Shown piece after piece: positions 1-5,940 of a DNA stretch of 7,730 nt. Position numbers and translations under genes: made by a program. Below the pieces are notes generated by a model. It had not been told where the DNA came from. It saw only the letters and a list, made by a program, of their open reading frames with translations, and searched no databases. The first letter of the stretch is position 1; each line of letters begins with the position of its first letter. Source of the stretch: Thermoplasmata archaeon (GTDB lineage: Archaea > Thermoplasmatota > Thermoplasmata > Thermoplasmatales > Thermoplasmataceae); NCBI GenBank assembly GCA_021826795.1, contig JAKAYM010000085.1, forward strand, positions 1 through 7,730, read 5' to 3'.

Positions 1-23
1 CATATCAGTACCTTTCCGTACAT
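1..23 (-). CDS. Possible 5' end of a divergent gene at the window edge
   Basis: On the minus strand an ATG at 23-21 opens a frame (MYGKVLI) that runs off the left edge. About 26 nt upstream of it lies an AT-rich TATA-like stretch (reverse complement of about 46-53), the spacing expected for a leaderless archaeal start. A second ATG at 3-1 sits after an AAGG-like purine run and is an alternative start. Seven codons are too few to identify a family. This is an inference from promoter spacing only. Confidence 0.2.
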
Positions 24-171
24 ATAAAGTAATGCTATTATCACTTATAATAATTTCTTATCGTAATATAAATCATATATACCGTTAAATAAGCAATAAA
101 TAGTGGCAATTTTTTCTTCAACTTCGATATATTTTTTTAATGTTACGACAGTTTTTCATTAACTGATCATT

Positions 172-194
172 TTTTGAAAAAGTAAATTTCAAAA
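172..194. repeat. 8-bp inverted repeat upstream of the ACT regulator promoter
   Basis: TTTTGAAA at 172-179 is matched exactly by TTTCAAAA at 187-194 with a 7-nt spacer. It ends 17 nt before the TATA element at 211, a position where an archaeal activator or repressor could bind. The half-sites are AT-rich and chance is not excluded. An operator role, for example autoregulation by the adjacent regulator, is inference. Confidence 0.25.
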
Positions 195-210
195 TTGCCC
201 TGGAAATGGT

Positions 211-228
211 TATATAAAGTATTTATAG
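211..228 (+). promoter_or_regulatory. TATA element(s) for the ACT-domain regulator
   Basis: Two overlapping TATA-like sequences are present: TATATAAAG (211-219) and TATTTATAG (220-228). The second is centred about 24 nt before the ATG at 248, which would give a leaderless transcript. The first would give a leader of roughly 8 nt. No Shine-Dalgarno sequence precedes the ATG. Confidence 0.55.
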
Positions 229-247
229 GATACAGGATTTAAGAAGT

Positions 248-835
248 ATGCAGCTGATGTTCGATAAATACTTTAAATCATATCCGGTAAAAAAGAAAAT
301 AATCGAAAGGCTGTATGCAAATGGCATATCCATAATAAATGATAAATTCCTAGTAAATAATATAGAAATTCCTTTAAGTAGCATTGCAAATGCATTAAAA
401 GTTAATAGAAGGACACTTTACGAAACCATCAAATTTGTAAATAGTAATTCAGTAGTAAAAGAAGTAATGCAGAATATTTCTGTGATACCTGACATAAAAA
501 AAATTTCATTATTGATGAGGAATGAAATAGTAACAATTTATATAGAGAAAGGAATGTATTCTAGAGTTATAGTTGAAATCATGGATATTTTAAAAAATCA
601 TATTTCCAATATAAAGGAAATATATTCAAAAAATTCAGATTATGATTCCAACTTCATAAGGATTATATTTTACAATGAGCTAAATAGTTCATTATTCAGT
701 GGAATGGACCGAATCCCGGGCATAAATAAAATAATTATAAACTCTCCTGAAAAGTTAAACATCATATGTGATAAATGTGAAATAAAGATATGTCCTCATA
801 AAATATCTTCAACCCTGAGAGAACATAATATTTAG
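248..835 (+). CDS. ACT-domain regulator of amino-acid metabolism (COG2150-like)
   Basis: The 195-residue product resembles the archaeal family described as predicted regulators of amino-acid metabolism with an ACT domain. The N-terminal half carries the family signature around residues 38-63 (IEIPLSSIANALKVNRRTLY), a helix-turn-helix-like segment. Residues about 88-166 look like the ACT ligand-binding fold (EIVTIYIEKG strand, RVIVEIMDILKNH helix, FIRIIFYNE strand, GINKIIINS strand). ACT domains usually bind amino acids, so a ligand-responsive DNA-binding protein is plausible; ligand and targets are unknown. The ACT portion is diverged: the usual glycine/proline turn after the first strand reads EKGMYSR. 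An extra tail holds C174, C177, C182 and H184, a possible metal site. ATG at 248 is preferred from TATA spacing; ATG at 257 is an alternative. The gene is visibly more AT-rich than thrS. Confidence 0.7.
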   Translation: MQLMFDKYFKSYPVKKKIIERLYANGISIINDKFLVNNIEIPLSSIANALKVNRRTLYETIKFVNSNSVVKEVMQNISVIPDIKKISLLMRNEIVTIYIEKGMYSRVIVEIMDILKNHISNIKEIYSKNSDYDSNFIRIIFYNELNSSLFSGMDRIPGINKIIINSPEKLNIICDKCEIKICPHKISSTLREHNI

Positions 836-866
836 ATTGGATTATAAAAATTCAGGTATAATAGAA

Positions 867-877
867 AAATATATATG
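867..877 (+). promoter_or_regulatory. TATA box for the HTH regulator, leaderless GTG start
   Basis: AAATATATATG lies with its centre about 26 nt before the GTG at 899, placing transcription start at or next to the start codon. There is no Shine-Dalgarno sequence in the interval, which supports GTG 899 as the true leaderless start. Confidence 0.55.
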
Positions 878-898
878 TAACTATATTTTTAGTATATC

Positions 899-1819
899 GT
901 GGACCCTAGACAGGAACTTATAAAAAACATATACGATTTCCTCAGGAAAAATGATTTTACTGTTTCAGAGCCGGGGCTTTACGGACTTGTTACTTTTGAT
1001 TTGATATGTAGAAGGGGTAAAGAAAGATACATACTTAAAATACTGTATAATGTTAATACTTTCAGCAAAATAGGCGTGGTGCCGTTAATCAAAATGAGTG
1101 CAATGACTGATTCTACTGCACTTATAATAGGGGAAAAGGCCGGTAATGGAAAACTCGAGCGGGGAGTTCTGTATTTTAGGCATGGTGTACCGATACTTTC
1201 ACTGGATGGCTTTGAAGATTATATCAATGGGGATACGCCGTTTATTTATTCTGCACCGGGGGGATTCTATGTGGGAATAAATGGACAGAAAATGCGAAAT
1301 CTTAGGGAGAAAAAAGATTATTCAATAGGTTATATAGCACAGAAGCTGGGTGTTTCAAGGAGATCTGTATCGCTCTATGAATCTGGAAGCTCTGCAACTA
1401 TAGATATATATCTCAAACTTGAATCCATTCTAAAAGGTGATATCAGCCGGGAAATTGATATATCGATAACCTCAGAACCGGACATGCCTGTTAGCCCCGC
1501 AAGTGATTTTATCAATGAGGTTCTCGGAATTATGTCCAGTATTGGGTATATTTCTGAATATATCAGCAGAAATCCCTTTGATGGACTTTCTTCTAGCCCT
1601 GGCTCCAGATTAATTCTGGGGACATTCAAGGATGCCGGTGGGAATTTAAACAGAATAAAATCAATCAAAAAGATAAGTGATGTACTTGAAGAAATACCTG
1701 TTATAATAGACAGGGATGGAAGCGGCAAAAAGGACGTGTATGGATGCCGGATAATTAGTTTTAGTGATTTGAGAAAGGTTTATGATATTGACCGCTTTAA
1801 TGAACTGTTAGAAAAATGA
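899..1819 (+). CDS. Archaeal Cro/C1-type HTH transcriptional regulator (COG1395-like)
   Basis: The 306-residue product matches the layout of the archaeal putative HTH-type regulatory protein family (COG1395), close to the family's usual size. Residues 1-120 form an alpha/beta domain whose start (FDLICRRGKERYILKILYN, residues 33-51) recalls a decayed PD-(D/E)XK nuclease core: D34 and K47 are there, but the acidic residue two before the lysine is isoleucine. Residues 128-180 are a classic Cro/C1 helix-turn-helix (helix SIGYIAQKLGV, recognition helix SRRSVSLYESG). The C-terminal domain (about 200-306) holds the family features NPFDGL, ISDVLEEIPVII and YGCRIISFSDL. DNA binding is confidently predicted; target genes and signal are unknown. 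It starts with a leaderless GTG and overlaps the next gene by 4 nt, so the two are probably co-translated. The nuclease-like reading is low-confidence inference. Confidence 0.85.
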   Translation: MDPRQELIKNIYDFLRKNDFTVSEPGLYGLVTFDLICRRGKERYILKILYNVNTFSKIGVVPLIKMSAMTDSTALIIGEKAGNGKLERGVLYFRHGVPILSLDGFEDYINGDTPFIYSAPGGFYVGINGQKMRNLREKKDYSIGYIAQKLGVSRRSVSLYESGSSATIDIYLKLESILKGDISREIDISITSEPDMPVSPASDFINEVLGIMSSIGYISEYISRNPFDGLSSSPGSRLILGTFKDAGGNLNRIKSIKKISDVLEEIPVIIDRDGSGKKDVYGCRIISFSDLRKVYDIDRFNELLEK

Positions 1820-2439
1820 ATATGATGCGCAGTGTCAATGACAAACTATACATATTTGGCGGGGTCAAGGGACTTGTACGTGATGGGGATGAATTAAAAA
1901 AAGAACTTCTTGAAAAAAGGCCCGAGGTGGTTTTGATAACTATTTCTCCTGAACAGGTAGAGGGAATGAAAGATTTTATAGAAGACCCGTTTGAAGTTGA
2001 GATGTCAGATTATGAAATATTATATGGAATAAACCTTGCCAACTACGGGGAGGTAATGACCCCATCCCCGGTGTATATAGAAGCTACAAGATATTGCAAG
2101 GAAAATAACATTGAAATGATCGGACTTGATATGGAAGAAGGTGAATACCAGATTCTTTATAGTAAATATGTTAAGACTACAGATCTTCTCAGGCATTCCC
2201 TGAGAAAGAAAAAGGTCAGCCGTTTTCAATTTAAACAGGAAACTCCAGAGGAATTTGTGGAAGCTTGGAATAAGATGGTGGATTTAAAATCGTTCAAAAA
2301 AGTTAATGCAGCAAGGGAAGAGTATATAATAAATAGAATTGATAGCCTAGTAACTGATTACAGTGATAAAAAGGTTTTATGTGTTGTTGATTATGAATAT
2401 TATAATGATATCGTAAATCACATTGATTTAAATCCTTGA
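1816..2439 (+). CDS. TraB/PrgY (Tiki-fold)-like protein lacking signature residues
   Basis: The 207-residue protein has the order of elements seen in TraB/PrgY-type proteins. A first strand plus helix (residues 11-34) is followed by RPEVVLITIS (35-44), where the family reads 'kPDvVavEld'. A middle part, PSPVYIEATRYCKENN (83-98) and MIGLDMEEGEY (101-111), is followed by a tail, AAREEYIINRID then KVLCVVDYEYYNDI (165-199), where the family has '..VVGagHv.GI'. The residues that define the family look replaced: the GxxH motif is GGVK (K18), the glutamate of 'vEld' is T42, and the late GH is EY (195-196 region). R167 and E168 remain. It is probably cytosolic, since no signal peptide or membrane segment is visible. 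The start ATG overlaps the upstream stop (ATGA), suggesting coupled translation with the HTH regulator. Function is unknown; a partner or sensor for that regulator is inference. Family assignment is moderate. Confidence 0.6.
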   Translation: MNMMRSVNDKLYIFGGVKGLVRDGDELKKELLEKRPEVVLITISPEQVEGMKDFIEDPFEVEMSDYEILYGINLANYGEVMTPSPVYIEATRYCKENNIEMIGLDMEEGEYQILYSKYVKTTDLLRHSLRKKKVSRFQFKQETPEEFVEAWNKMVDLKSFKKVNAAREEYIINRIDSLVTDYSDKKVLCVVDYEYYNDIVNHIDLNP

Positions 2440-2467
2440 TATTACATGTTATTTAAAGAATACAGGA

Positions 2468-3052
2468 TCATATTTTGCCCTTGAATATAATATATACTTC
2501 CCTGCTATGCTGACGTGACGCATTGGGTTTTGTTACTTTATAAAAGTTAAAGTATTTTTTCCATGTATTCACGAATAAGTTGGTTGAATCGCCCTGGAAC
2601 TGTTTCAATAGGACATTTCCACCGTTAGCCAGAAGAGATAATGAATGTTTCATAACATTTTCACAGAGTAAATAAGAACCATAATGGTCACGATCGTAGT
2701 TTCCACTTGTTTTTACCATTGCATCGGATATGATGCTTCCTATGGAGTTTATTCCGGCTGATATCATTACATCTTTGATTTTAGATGTGAGCTCGGGGTC
2801 ATTTATATCTCCATCTATAAACAAAACATTTTCAATTGGTTCCATTCTGGTTATATCAACTGAAATCACAGGTTTGTCTGTAAATTCCTGAACTACCTGT
2901 GTCCATCCACCGGGTGACGAACCGAATTCAAGTACATAATCATCAGATCGTATGATGTTAAATTTTGACTGTATTTCAAGTAGTTTATAGGAAGCCCGAC
3001 TCCGGTAATTTTCCTTTTTTGCCCTTGTGTAATATTTATCCTTTCTATCCAT
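2468..3052 (-). CDS. rlmE: RlmE/FtsJ-type rRNA 2'-O-ribose methyltransferase
   Basis: This SAM-dependent RrmJ/FtsJ methyltransferase is expected to methylate the 2'-OH of a uridine in the peptidyl-transferase region of 23S rRNA (U2552 in E. coli numbering). The 194 residues make one Rossmann-type domain. The RSRASYKL entry motif is at 18-25, the SAM-binding loop LEFGSSPGGW at 41-50, and the K-D-K-E catalytic tetrad is complete: K23, D110 (IISDAMVKTSG), K150 (VLLKQFQGDS) and E185 (SREVYIIF). The KPNASR segment precedes the last motif as usual. It is catalytic domain only, without the C-terminal TRAM extension found in some longer archaeal homologues. The ATG lies 8 nt after the gcvH stop, so it is almost certainly co-transcribed. 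It converges with the TraB-like gene, stop codons 28 nt apart. The related tRNA methyltransferase Trm7 is an alternative with the same fold, but the short form and motifs favour the rRNA enzyme. Confidence 0.9.
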   Translation of the reverse strand: MDRKDKYYTRAKKENYRSRASYKLLEIQSKFNIIRSDDYVLEFGSSPGGWTQVVQEFTDKPVISVDITRMEPIENVLFIDGDINDPELTSKIKDVMISAGINSIGSIISDAMVKTSGNYDRDHYGSYLLCENVMKHSLSLLANGGNVLLKQFQGDSTNLFVNTWKKYFNFYKVTKPNASRQHSREVYIIFKGKI

Positions 3053-3060
3053 AAATTATT

Positions 3061-3435
3061 TTATTCCCCTGTATATTTTTTATATTCTTCAGGTTGCATA
3101 GCATCGTACTTTTCATCTGTTATTTTAATCTTAACAAGCCAGTATTTATACGGATCAGAATTTACAAGTTCCGGTTTGTCATTCAATTCCTGGTCTGTTT
3201 CAATCACCTCACCGGTTACCGGGAAATAAACGTCTTCGGCCGATTTTACAGATTCTATTGTAAGAAGCGTATCGCCTACCTTTCCTTTGATGCCTTTTAC
3301 AGGCATATCTATATAAACTATATCTGTAAGCTGATGCTGGGCAAAATCTGTTACCCCAACTGTAGCTATTCCATTTTCTATTTTAAACCATTCATGCGAC
3401 TTTGTGTATTTTAGATCTGCAGGTATTATGGACAT
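3061..3435 (-). CDS. gcvH: Glycine cleavage system H protein (lipoyl carrier)
   Basis: The H protein carries the aminomethyl group on a lipoyl arm between the P, T and L proteins of glycine cleavage. The product is 124 residues, the normal length. It shows the N-terminal Y-T-K-S-H-E-W segment (10-16), GIATVGVTDFAQHQLTDIVYIDMP (22-45 region), the lipoyl attachment motif ESVKSAEDVY with K64 as the predicted lipoylated lysine, then FPVTGEV (71-77) and NSDPYKYWLVKI (92-103), all typical. No P, T or L protein gene is in the window. It lies 50 nt after the thrS stop and 8 nt before rlmE. A TATA box at the right distance suggests a promoter of its own, so it may be transcribed both alone and from thrS. 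The H protein can also be part of lipoate transfer to other enzymes; that role cannot be tested here. Confidence 0.95.
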   Translation of the reverse strand: MSIIPADLKYTKSHEWFKIENGIATVGVTDFAQHQLTDIVYIDMPVKGIKGKVGDTLLTIESVKSAEDVYFPVTGEVIETDQELNDKPELVNSDPYKYWLVKIKITDEKYDAMQPEEYKKYTGE

Positions 3436-3454
3436 AGTACTGTATAAATATTAC

Positions 3455-3463
3455 GTATAAAAA
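3455..3463 (-). promoter_or_regulatory. TATA box for gcvH-rlmE
   Basis: On the minus strand TTTTTATAC is centred about 25 nt before the gcvH ATG at 3435, the spacing of a leaderless start. A second TTTATAC-like element lies closer (about 3442-3449) and is too near to serve this start. A 4-bp stem (GAGG-CAA-CCTC) at about 3472-3482 sits between the thrS stop and this box. A weak terminator role for the stem plus T-run cannot be excluded. Confidence 0.5.
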
Positions 3464-3485
3464 TCCATAGGGAGGTTGCCTCTGA

Positions 3486-5495
3486 TTAGAACGCCTGCCC
3501 TATATCCTTATGTTTAATCTCCCTCAGTATAACAGAGACAAAATCATCGAGATCATATTCCCTGGTTTTGTCACTGCGATTTCGTACGGAAACAGTGTTA
3601 TTAGAATATTCCTTTTCGCCTGCAACTATTATATAACCGGTTCTCATGGGCCTTATCAGCTTGATTTTCTTGGATATGGTACCGTCCGATAAGTCAACCT
3701 TTGATCTTATTCCATTTTCTATTAGTTTCTGGTTAATGCTTTTTGCATATTCATTGTAATTTTCAGACACAGGTATTACATAGGCTTGTAGAGGTGTTAG
3801 CCATAGCGGAAGTTTCCCATTGAAATGTTCTAAGAGGATAGCTATAAAACGCTCATAACTCCCATATATTGCACGGTGGATAATTACAGGCCTGACCTTT
3901 TTGTCGCTACTATCTATATAGTAAAGATCGAAGTTCCTTGGCATAAAGAAATCTATCTGTATTGTTGAAAGCTGCCACTGCCTGCCAAGTGCATCCTTTA
4001 TATGCACATCGATCTTTGGCCCGTAGAATGCTGCTTCCCCAGGATATTCTGTATATTTTAGATTGAGACTGTCCAAGGCGTTTCTCAGGTTCTCGGTAGC
4101 ATTATCCCACATCGTGAAATCAGCCTTGAGATCTGATAACCCACATTTAGGGCATTTATATTCCTGTGATGCTGCCCTGAGCATGAATTTTTCACCACAG
4201 GATAAACACTCGTATGACATAAGATAACTTTCAGGGTGTTCCTTGTCCATCACGCTCAGATCATAGGTAATTTCATCTGTACCCATTATAGTCTTGAATA
4301 TTGAGGGGATGATTTTCAGAAGAGAGACTGTTTCATCAAATATCTGGTCCTCCCTTACAAATCCATGCCCGTCATCAATAGTAAATCCCCTTGGCCTGGT
4401 TAAGCCGCCCATCTCGCCGGATTTTTCATACCTGTAAACAGTGCCTGCCTCAGAATATTTTATGGGCATATCACGGTAGCTGTATATATTTCTCTGGAAT
4501 ATTGCTATGTGCCCAGGGCAGTTCATGGGTTTCAGCCCATAACTATCCCCATTCGGCAATGTGAAGAGAAACATATCATCCTTATATTTGTAATAATGAC
4601 CTGACTGCTTCCATATAATATCCTTGAATGCATGGGCAGTCCAGACTTCCTCCCATCCACTTTTTGTGTTTAGTTCTTTCATGTAATCGATGAGTTCGTT
4701 TCTTATTATTGCCCCGTTTGGAGCGTAAAATGGCATACCAGGAGCCCTTTCATTATCGAAGGTGAATAAATCCATCTCCTGACCAATCTTTCTGTGATCT
4801 CTTTTCATGGCTTCTTCCCTTCTCTGCAGGAACTCCCTCAGCAGTTTTCTATCAGGGAATGCAGTCCCGTAAATCCTGATCATTCTCTCCTTGTTAATAT
4901 CACCCTCATAATTGGTACTTGATATTGACAGGAGTTTGAATGCCTTCACAAATCCTGTAGACGGTACATGAGGGCCCCTGCAGAACTCTTTGTAACTACC
5001 CTGTATATACATACTGGATTCGCCACCATCCTGTACATTTTCATTTATCTTATCCTGTTTATATTTATTACCGGAGAATTCTTCCAGTAAGTTCAATTTC
5101 GGCAGTATTTTTCTCTCTATTTTTATATCTCTATGTACAAGTTCGTCCATTTTCTGCTCTATAGCAGGGAAATCTTCGGTTGATATAGGCTGCATGTTAA
5201 AATCATAATAAAACGTATCTTCCCCCTCATTGCTGGTATTGGGAAGTGCATCCGGGTAAAGTTCTACTATAGCATTTGCCAGGAGGTGTGCCGCGCTGTG
5301 AAGAAGTATTTTTTCACCCTCCGGTGAATTCATACTTATGAACTCCACGTTTCCATCTTCAGGAGATGTGTCTGATAAATCATATAATTTTCCTTTCAAC
5401 TTTGCAGCAATAATGCTGTTCTTCAGGTTACCTGAAACGATATCCCGAAATTTCTCACCTTTACTGATTTTAAAAATTTGATTTGAACTCATCAT
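3486..5495 (-). CDS. thrS: Threonyl-tRNA synthetase, bacterial-type domain layout with zinc-ribbon insertion
   Basis: This class II enzyme attaches threonine to tRNA-Thr and edits Ser-tRNA-Thr. Residue numbers count from a TTG at 5501, two codons before my chosen ATG (5495). Domains: TGS (about 7-62); N2 editing domain with H68/H72 (HSAAH) and C174-RGPH178; catalytic core; C-terminal anticodon-binding domain (about 570-660). Active-site zinc ligands are C328 (MNCPGH), H379 (DDGH) and H542 (IIHRA). Motif 2 contains R357-Y-E359 and motif 3 contains R551 (GSYERF). Two oddities stand out. An insertion of roughly 40 residues before MWDNATE carries C432-x2-C435-x14-C450-x2-C453, a zinc ribbon. The normally invariant motif 1 proline appears to be A289 (EVWTAHAF). 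The full chain would be 671 residues against about 640 in E. coli. ATG at 5495 or 5492 fits the TATA spacing better than TTG. It is first in a thrS-gcvH-rlmE series. Confidence 0.95.
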   Translation of the reverse strand: MMSSNQIFKISKGEKFRDIVSGNLKNSIIAAKLKGKLYDLSDTSPEDGNVEFISMNSPEGEKILLHSAAHLLANAIVELYPDALPNTSNEGEDTFYYDFNMQPISTEDFPAIEQKMDELVHRDIKIERKILPKLNLLEEFSGNKYKQDKINENVQDGGESSMYIQGSYKEFCRGPHVPSTGFVKAFKLLSISSTNYEGDINKERMIRIYGTAFPDRKLLREFLQRREEAMKRDHRKIGQEMDLFTFDNERAPGMPFYAPNGAIIRNELIDYMKELNTKSGWEEVWTAHAFKDIIWKQSGHYYKYKDDMFLFTLPNGDSYGLKPMNCPGHIAIFQRNIYSYRDMPIKYSEAGTVYRYEKSGEMGGLTRPRGFTIDDGHGFVREDQIFDETVSLLKIIPSIFKTIMGTDEITYDLSVMDKEHPESYLMSYECLSCGEKFMLRAASQEYKCPKCGLSDLKADFTMWDNATENLRNALDSLNLKYTEYPGEAAFYGPKIDVHIKDALGRQWQLSTIQIDFFMPRNFDLYYIDSSDKKVRPVIIHRAIYGSYERFIAILLEHFNGKLPLWLTPLQAYVIPVSENYNEYAKSINQKLIENGIRSKVDLSDGTISKKIKLIRPMRTGYIIVAGEKEYSNNTVSVRNRSDKTREYDLDDFVSVILREIKHKDIGQAF

Positions 5496-5510
5496 AACCA
5501 ATATTTCTAA

Positions 5511-5520
5511 GGTATATTAA
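5511..5520 (-). promoter_or_regulatory. TATA box for thrS
   Basis: TTAATATACC on the minus strand is centred 21-24 nt before the ATGATG at 5495-5490. This supports a nearly leaderless transcript and argues against initiation at the upstream TTG (5501). It lies back to back with the promoter of the DsrE-like gene in a 109-bp divergent region. Confidence 0.5.
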
Positions 5521-5574
5521 TTTATTTTGACTATTTCAATAAGATCGAATTTTACCTCTATACAAACCACCCAA

Positions 5575-5585
5575 AATATTTATAG
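5575..5585 (+). promoter_or_regulatory. TATA box for the DsrE-like gene
   Basis: AATATTTATAG is centred about 25 nt before the ATG at 5605, with no Shine-Dalgarno sequence in between. This is the cleanest leaderless arrangement in the window, and it fixes the start of the downstream gene, because any start upstream of it would lie ahead of the promoter. Confidence 0.6.
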
Positions 5586-5604
5586 TTTCAGGAAATATTG
5601 CAAT

Positions 5605-5940
5605 ATGTATAATATAATTGTGGATGGGAATGATTATTCAATGGCAAAAACGGTATTCAAGCAGATTAAAAATTTAAAAAATGCTATGCCTGATGCAAAT
5701 ATAGAGGTTGTTTTCAATAGGTCTGCAGTGAAAACACTGCTGAAAGGTAATGAATACATTCAAGATGTAAAAGAACTTATAGATTCTGGTGTCAGGATCA
5801 ATGCGTGCAGGAATACCCTACGGGAAATGAAACTCAGCGAAGATGATGTTGAAAAAAACGCCGGAATAGGCATGGTCAATGCGGCAGTTGAGGAGATAAT
5901 TAAAAAGCAGGCTGAAGGTTATTATTATCTACAGTTATAA
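5605..5940 (+). CDS. DsrE/DsrF-like family protein (COG1416-like)
   Basis: The 111-residue product matches the small DsrE/DsrF-like proteins of COG1416. It opens with a strand (YNIIVDGNDYSMAKTVFKQIKNL, residues 2-24), then NIEVVFNRSAVKTLLKG (32-48), the helix YIQDVKELIDSGVRI (51-65), the conserved cysteine segment ACRNTL (C68), and a C-terminal part ending VNAAVEEIIKKQAEGYYYL, typical of the family. DsrE-fold proteins include sulfur carriers of sulfur-oxidation and tRNA-thiolation pathways, where a cysteine in this position holds persulfide; members of this group are mostly uncharacterised. It is soluble and probably oligomeric by family analogy. The frame stays open upstream to a TTG at 5527, but the TATA box at 5575-5585 and the family's usual N-terminus favour ATG 5605. 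It is divergent from thrS and convergent with the exporter gene; no sulfur-metabolism neighbour is visible. Confidence 0.85.
   Translation: MYNIIVDGNDYSMAKTVFKQIKNLKNAMPDANIEVVFNRSAVKTLLKGNEYIQDVKELIDSGVRINACRNTLREMKLSEDDVEKNAGIGMVNAAVEEIIKKQAEGYYYLQL

Larger units (their letters stand above)
24..247. other. AT-rich intergenic regulatory region
   Basis: No credible reading frame was found on either strand. The region is strongly AT-rich and holds a possible TATA box for a leftward gene (about 46-53), an 8-bp inverted repeat (172-179/187-194) and the TATA elements of the rightward ACT-domain regulator (211-228). A 9-bp inverted match (GGCAATTTT at 105-113, AAAATTGCC at 191-199, 77 nt apart) is also present but is about what chance gives in DNA of this composition. 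Confidence 0.5.

Noticed and set aside
105..199. 9-bp inverted repeat (GGCAATTTT / AAAATTGCC) 77 nt apart
   Set aside because: A rough estimate gives about half such a match by chance in 250 bases of this composition. It does not extend and marks no element end.
1375..1728. 117-codon open frame on the minus strand inside the HTH regulator
   Set aside because: It is a shadow of a well-supported gene: low-complexity composition, no recognisable motif, no promoter or ribosome-binding site, and it runs antisense to the conserved HTH and C-terminal domain.
3094..3414. 106-codon open frame on the plus strand opposite gcvH
   Set aside because: It is antisense to the intact lipoyl-protein gene. The translation is rich in Phe, Tyr, Ile and Cys as expected from reversed AT-rich coding sequence, with no family resemblance.
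3436..3485. Hairpin plus T-run as a terminator between thrS and gcvH
   Set aside because: The stem is only 4 bp and the T-run is better explained as the gcvH TATA box. It is mentioned there as a minor possibility rather than listed as a terminator.
5527..5604. 26-codon N-terminal extension of the DsrE-like protein from a TTG start
   Set aside because: The TATA box for this gene lies inside the extension, and COG1416-like proteins normally begin at the first strand, as the ATG at 5605 does.
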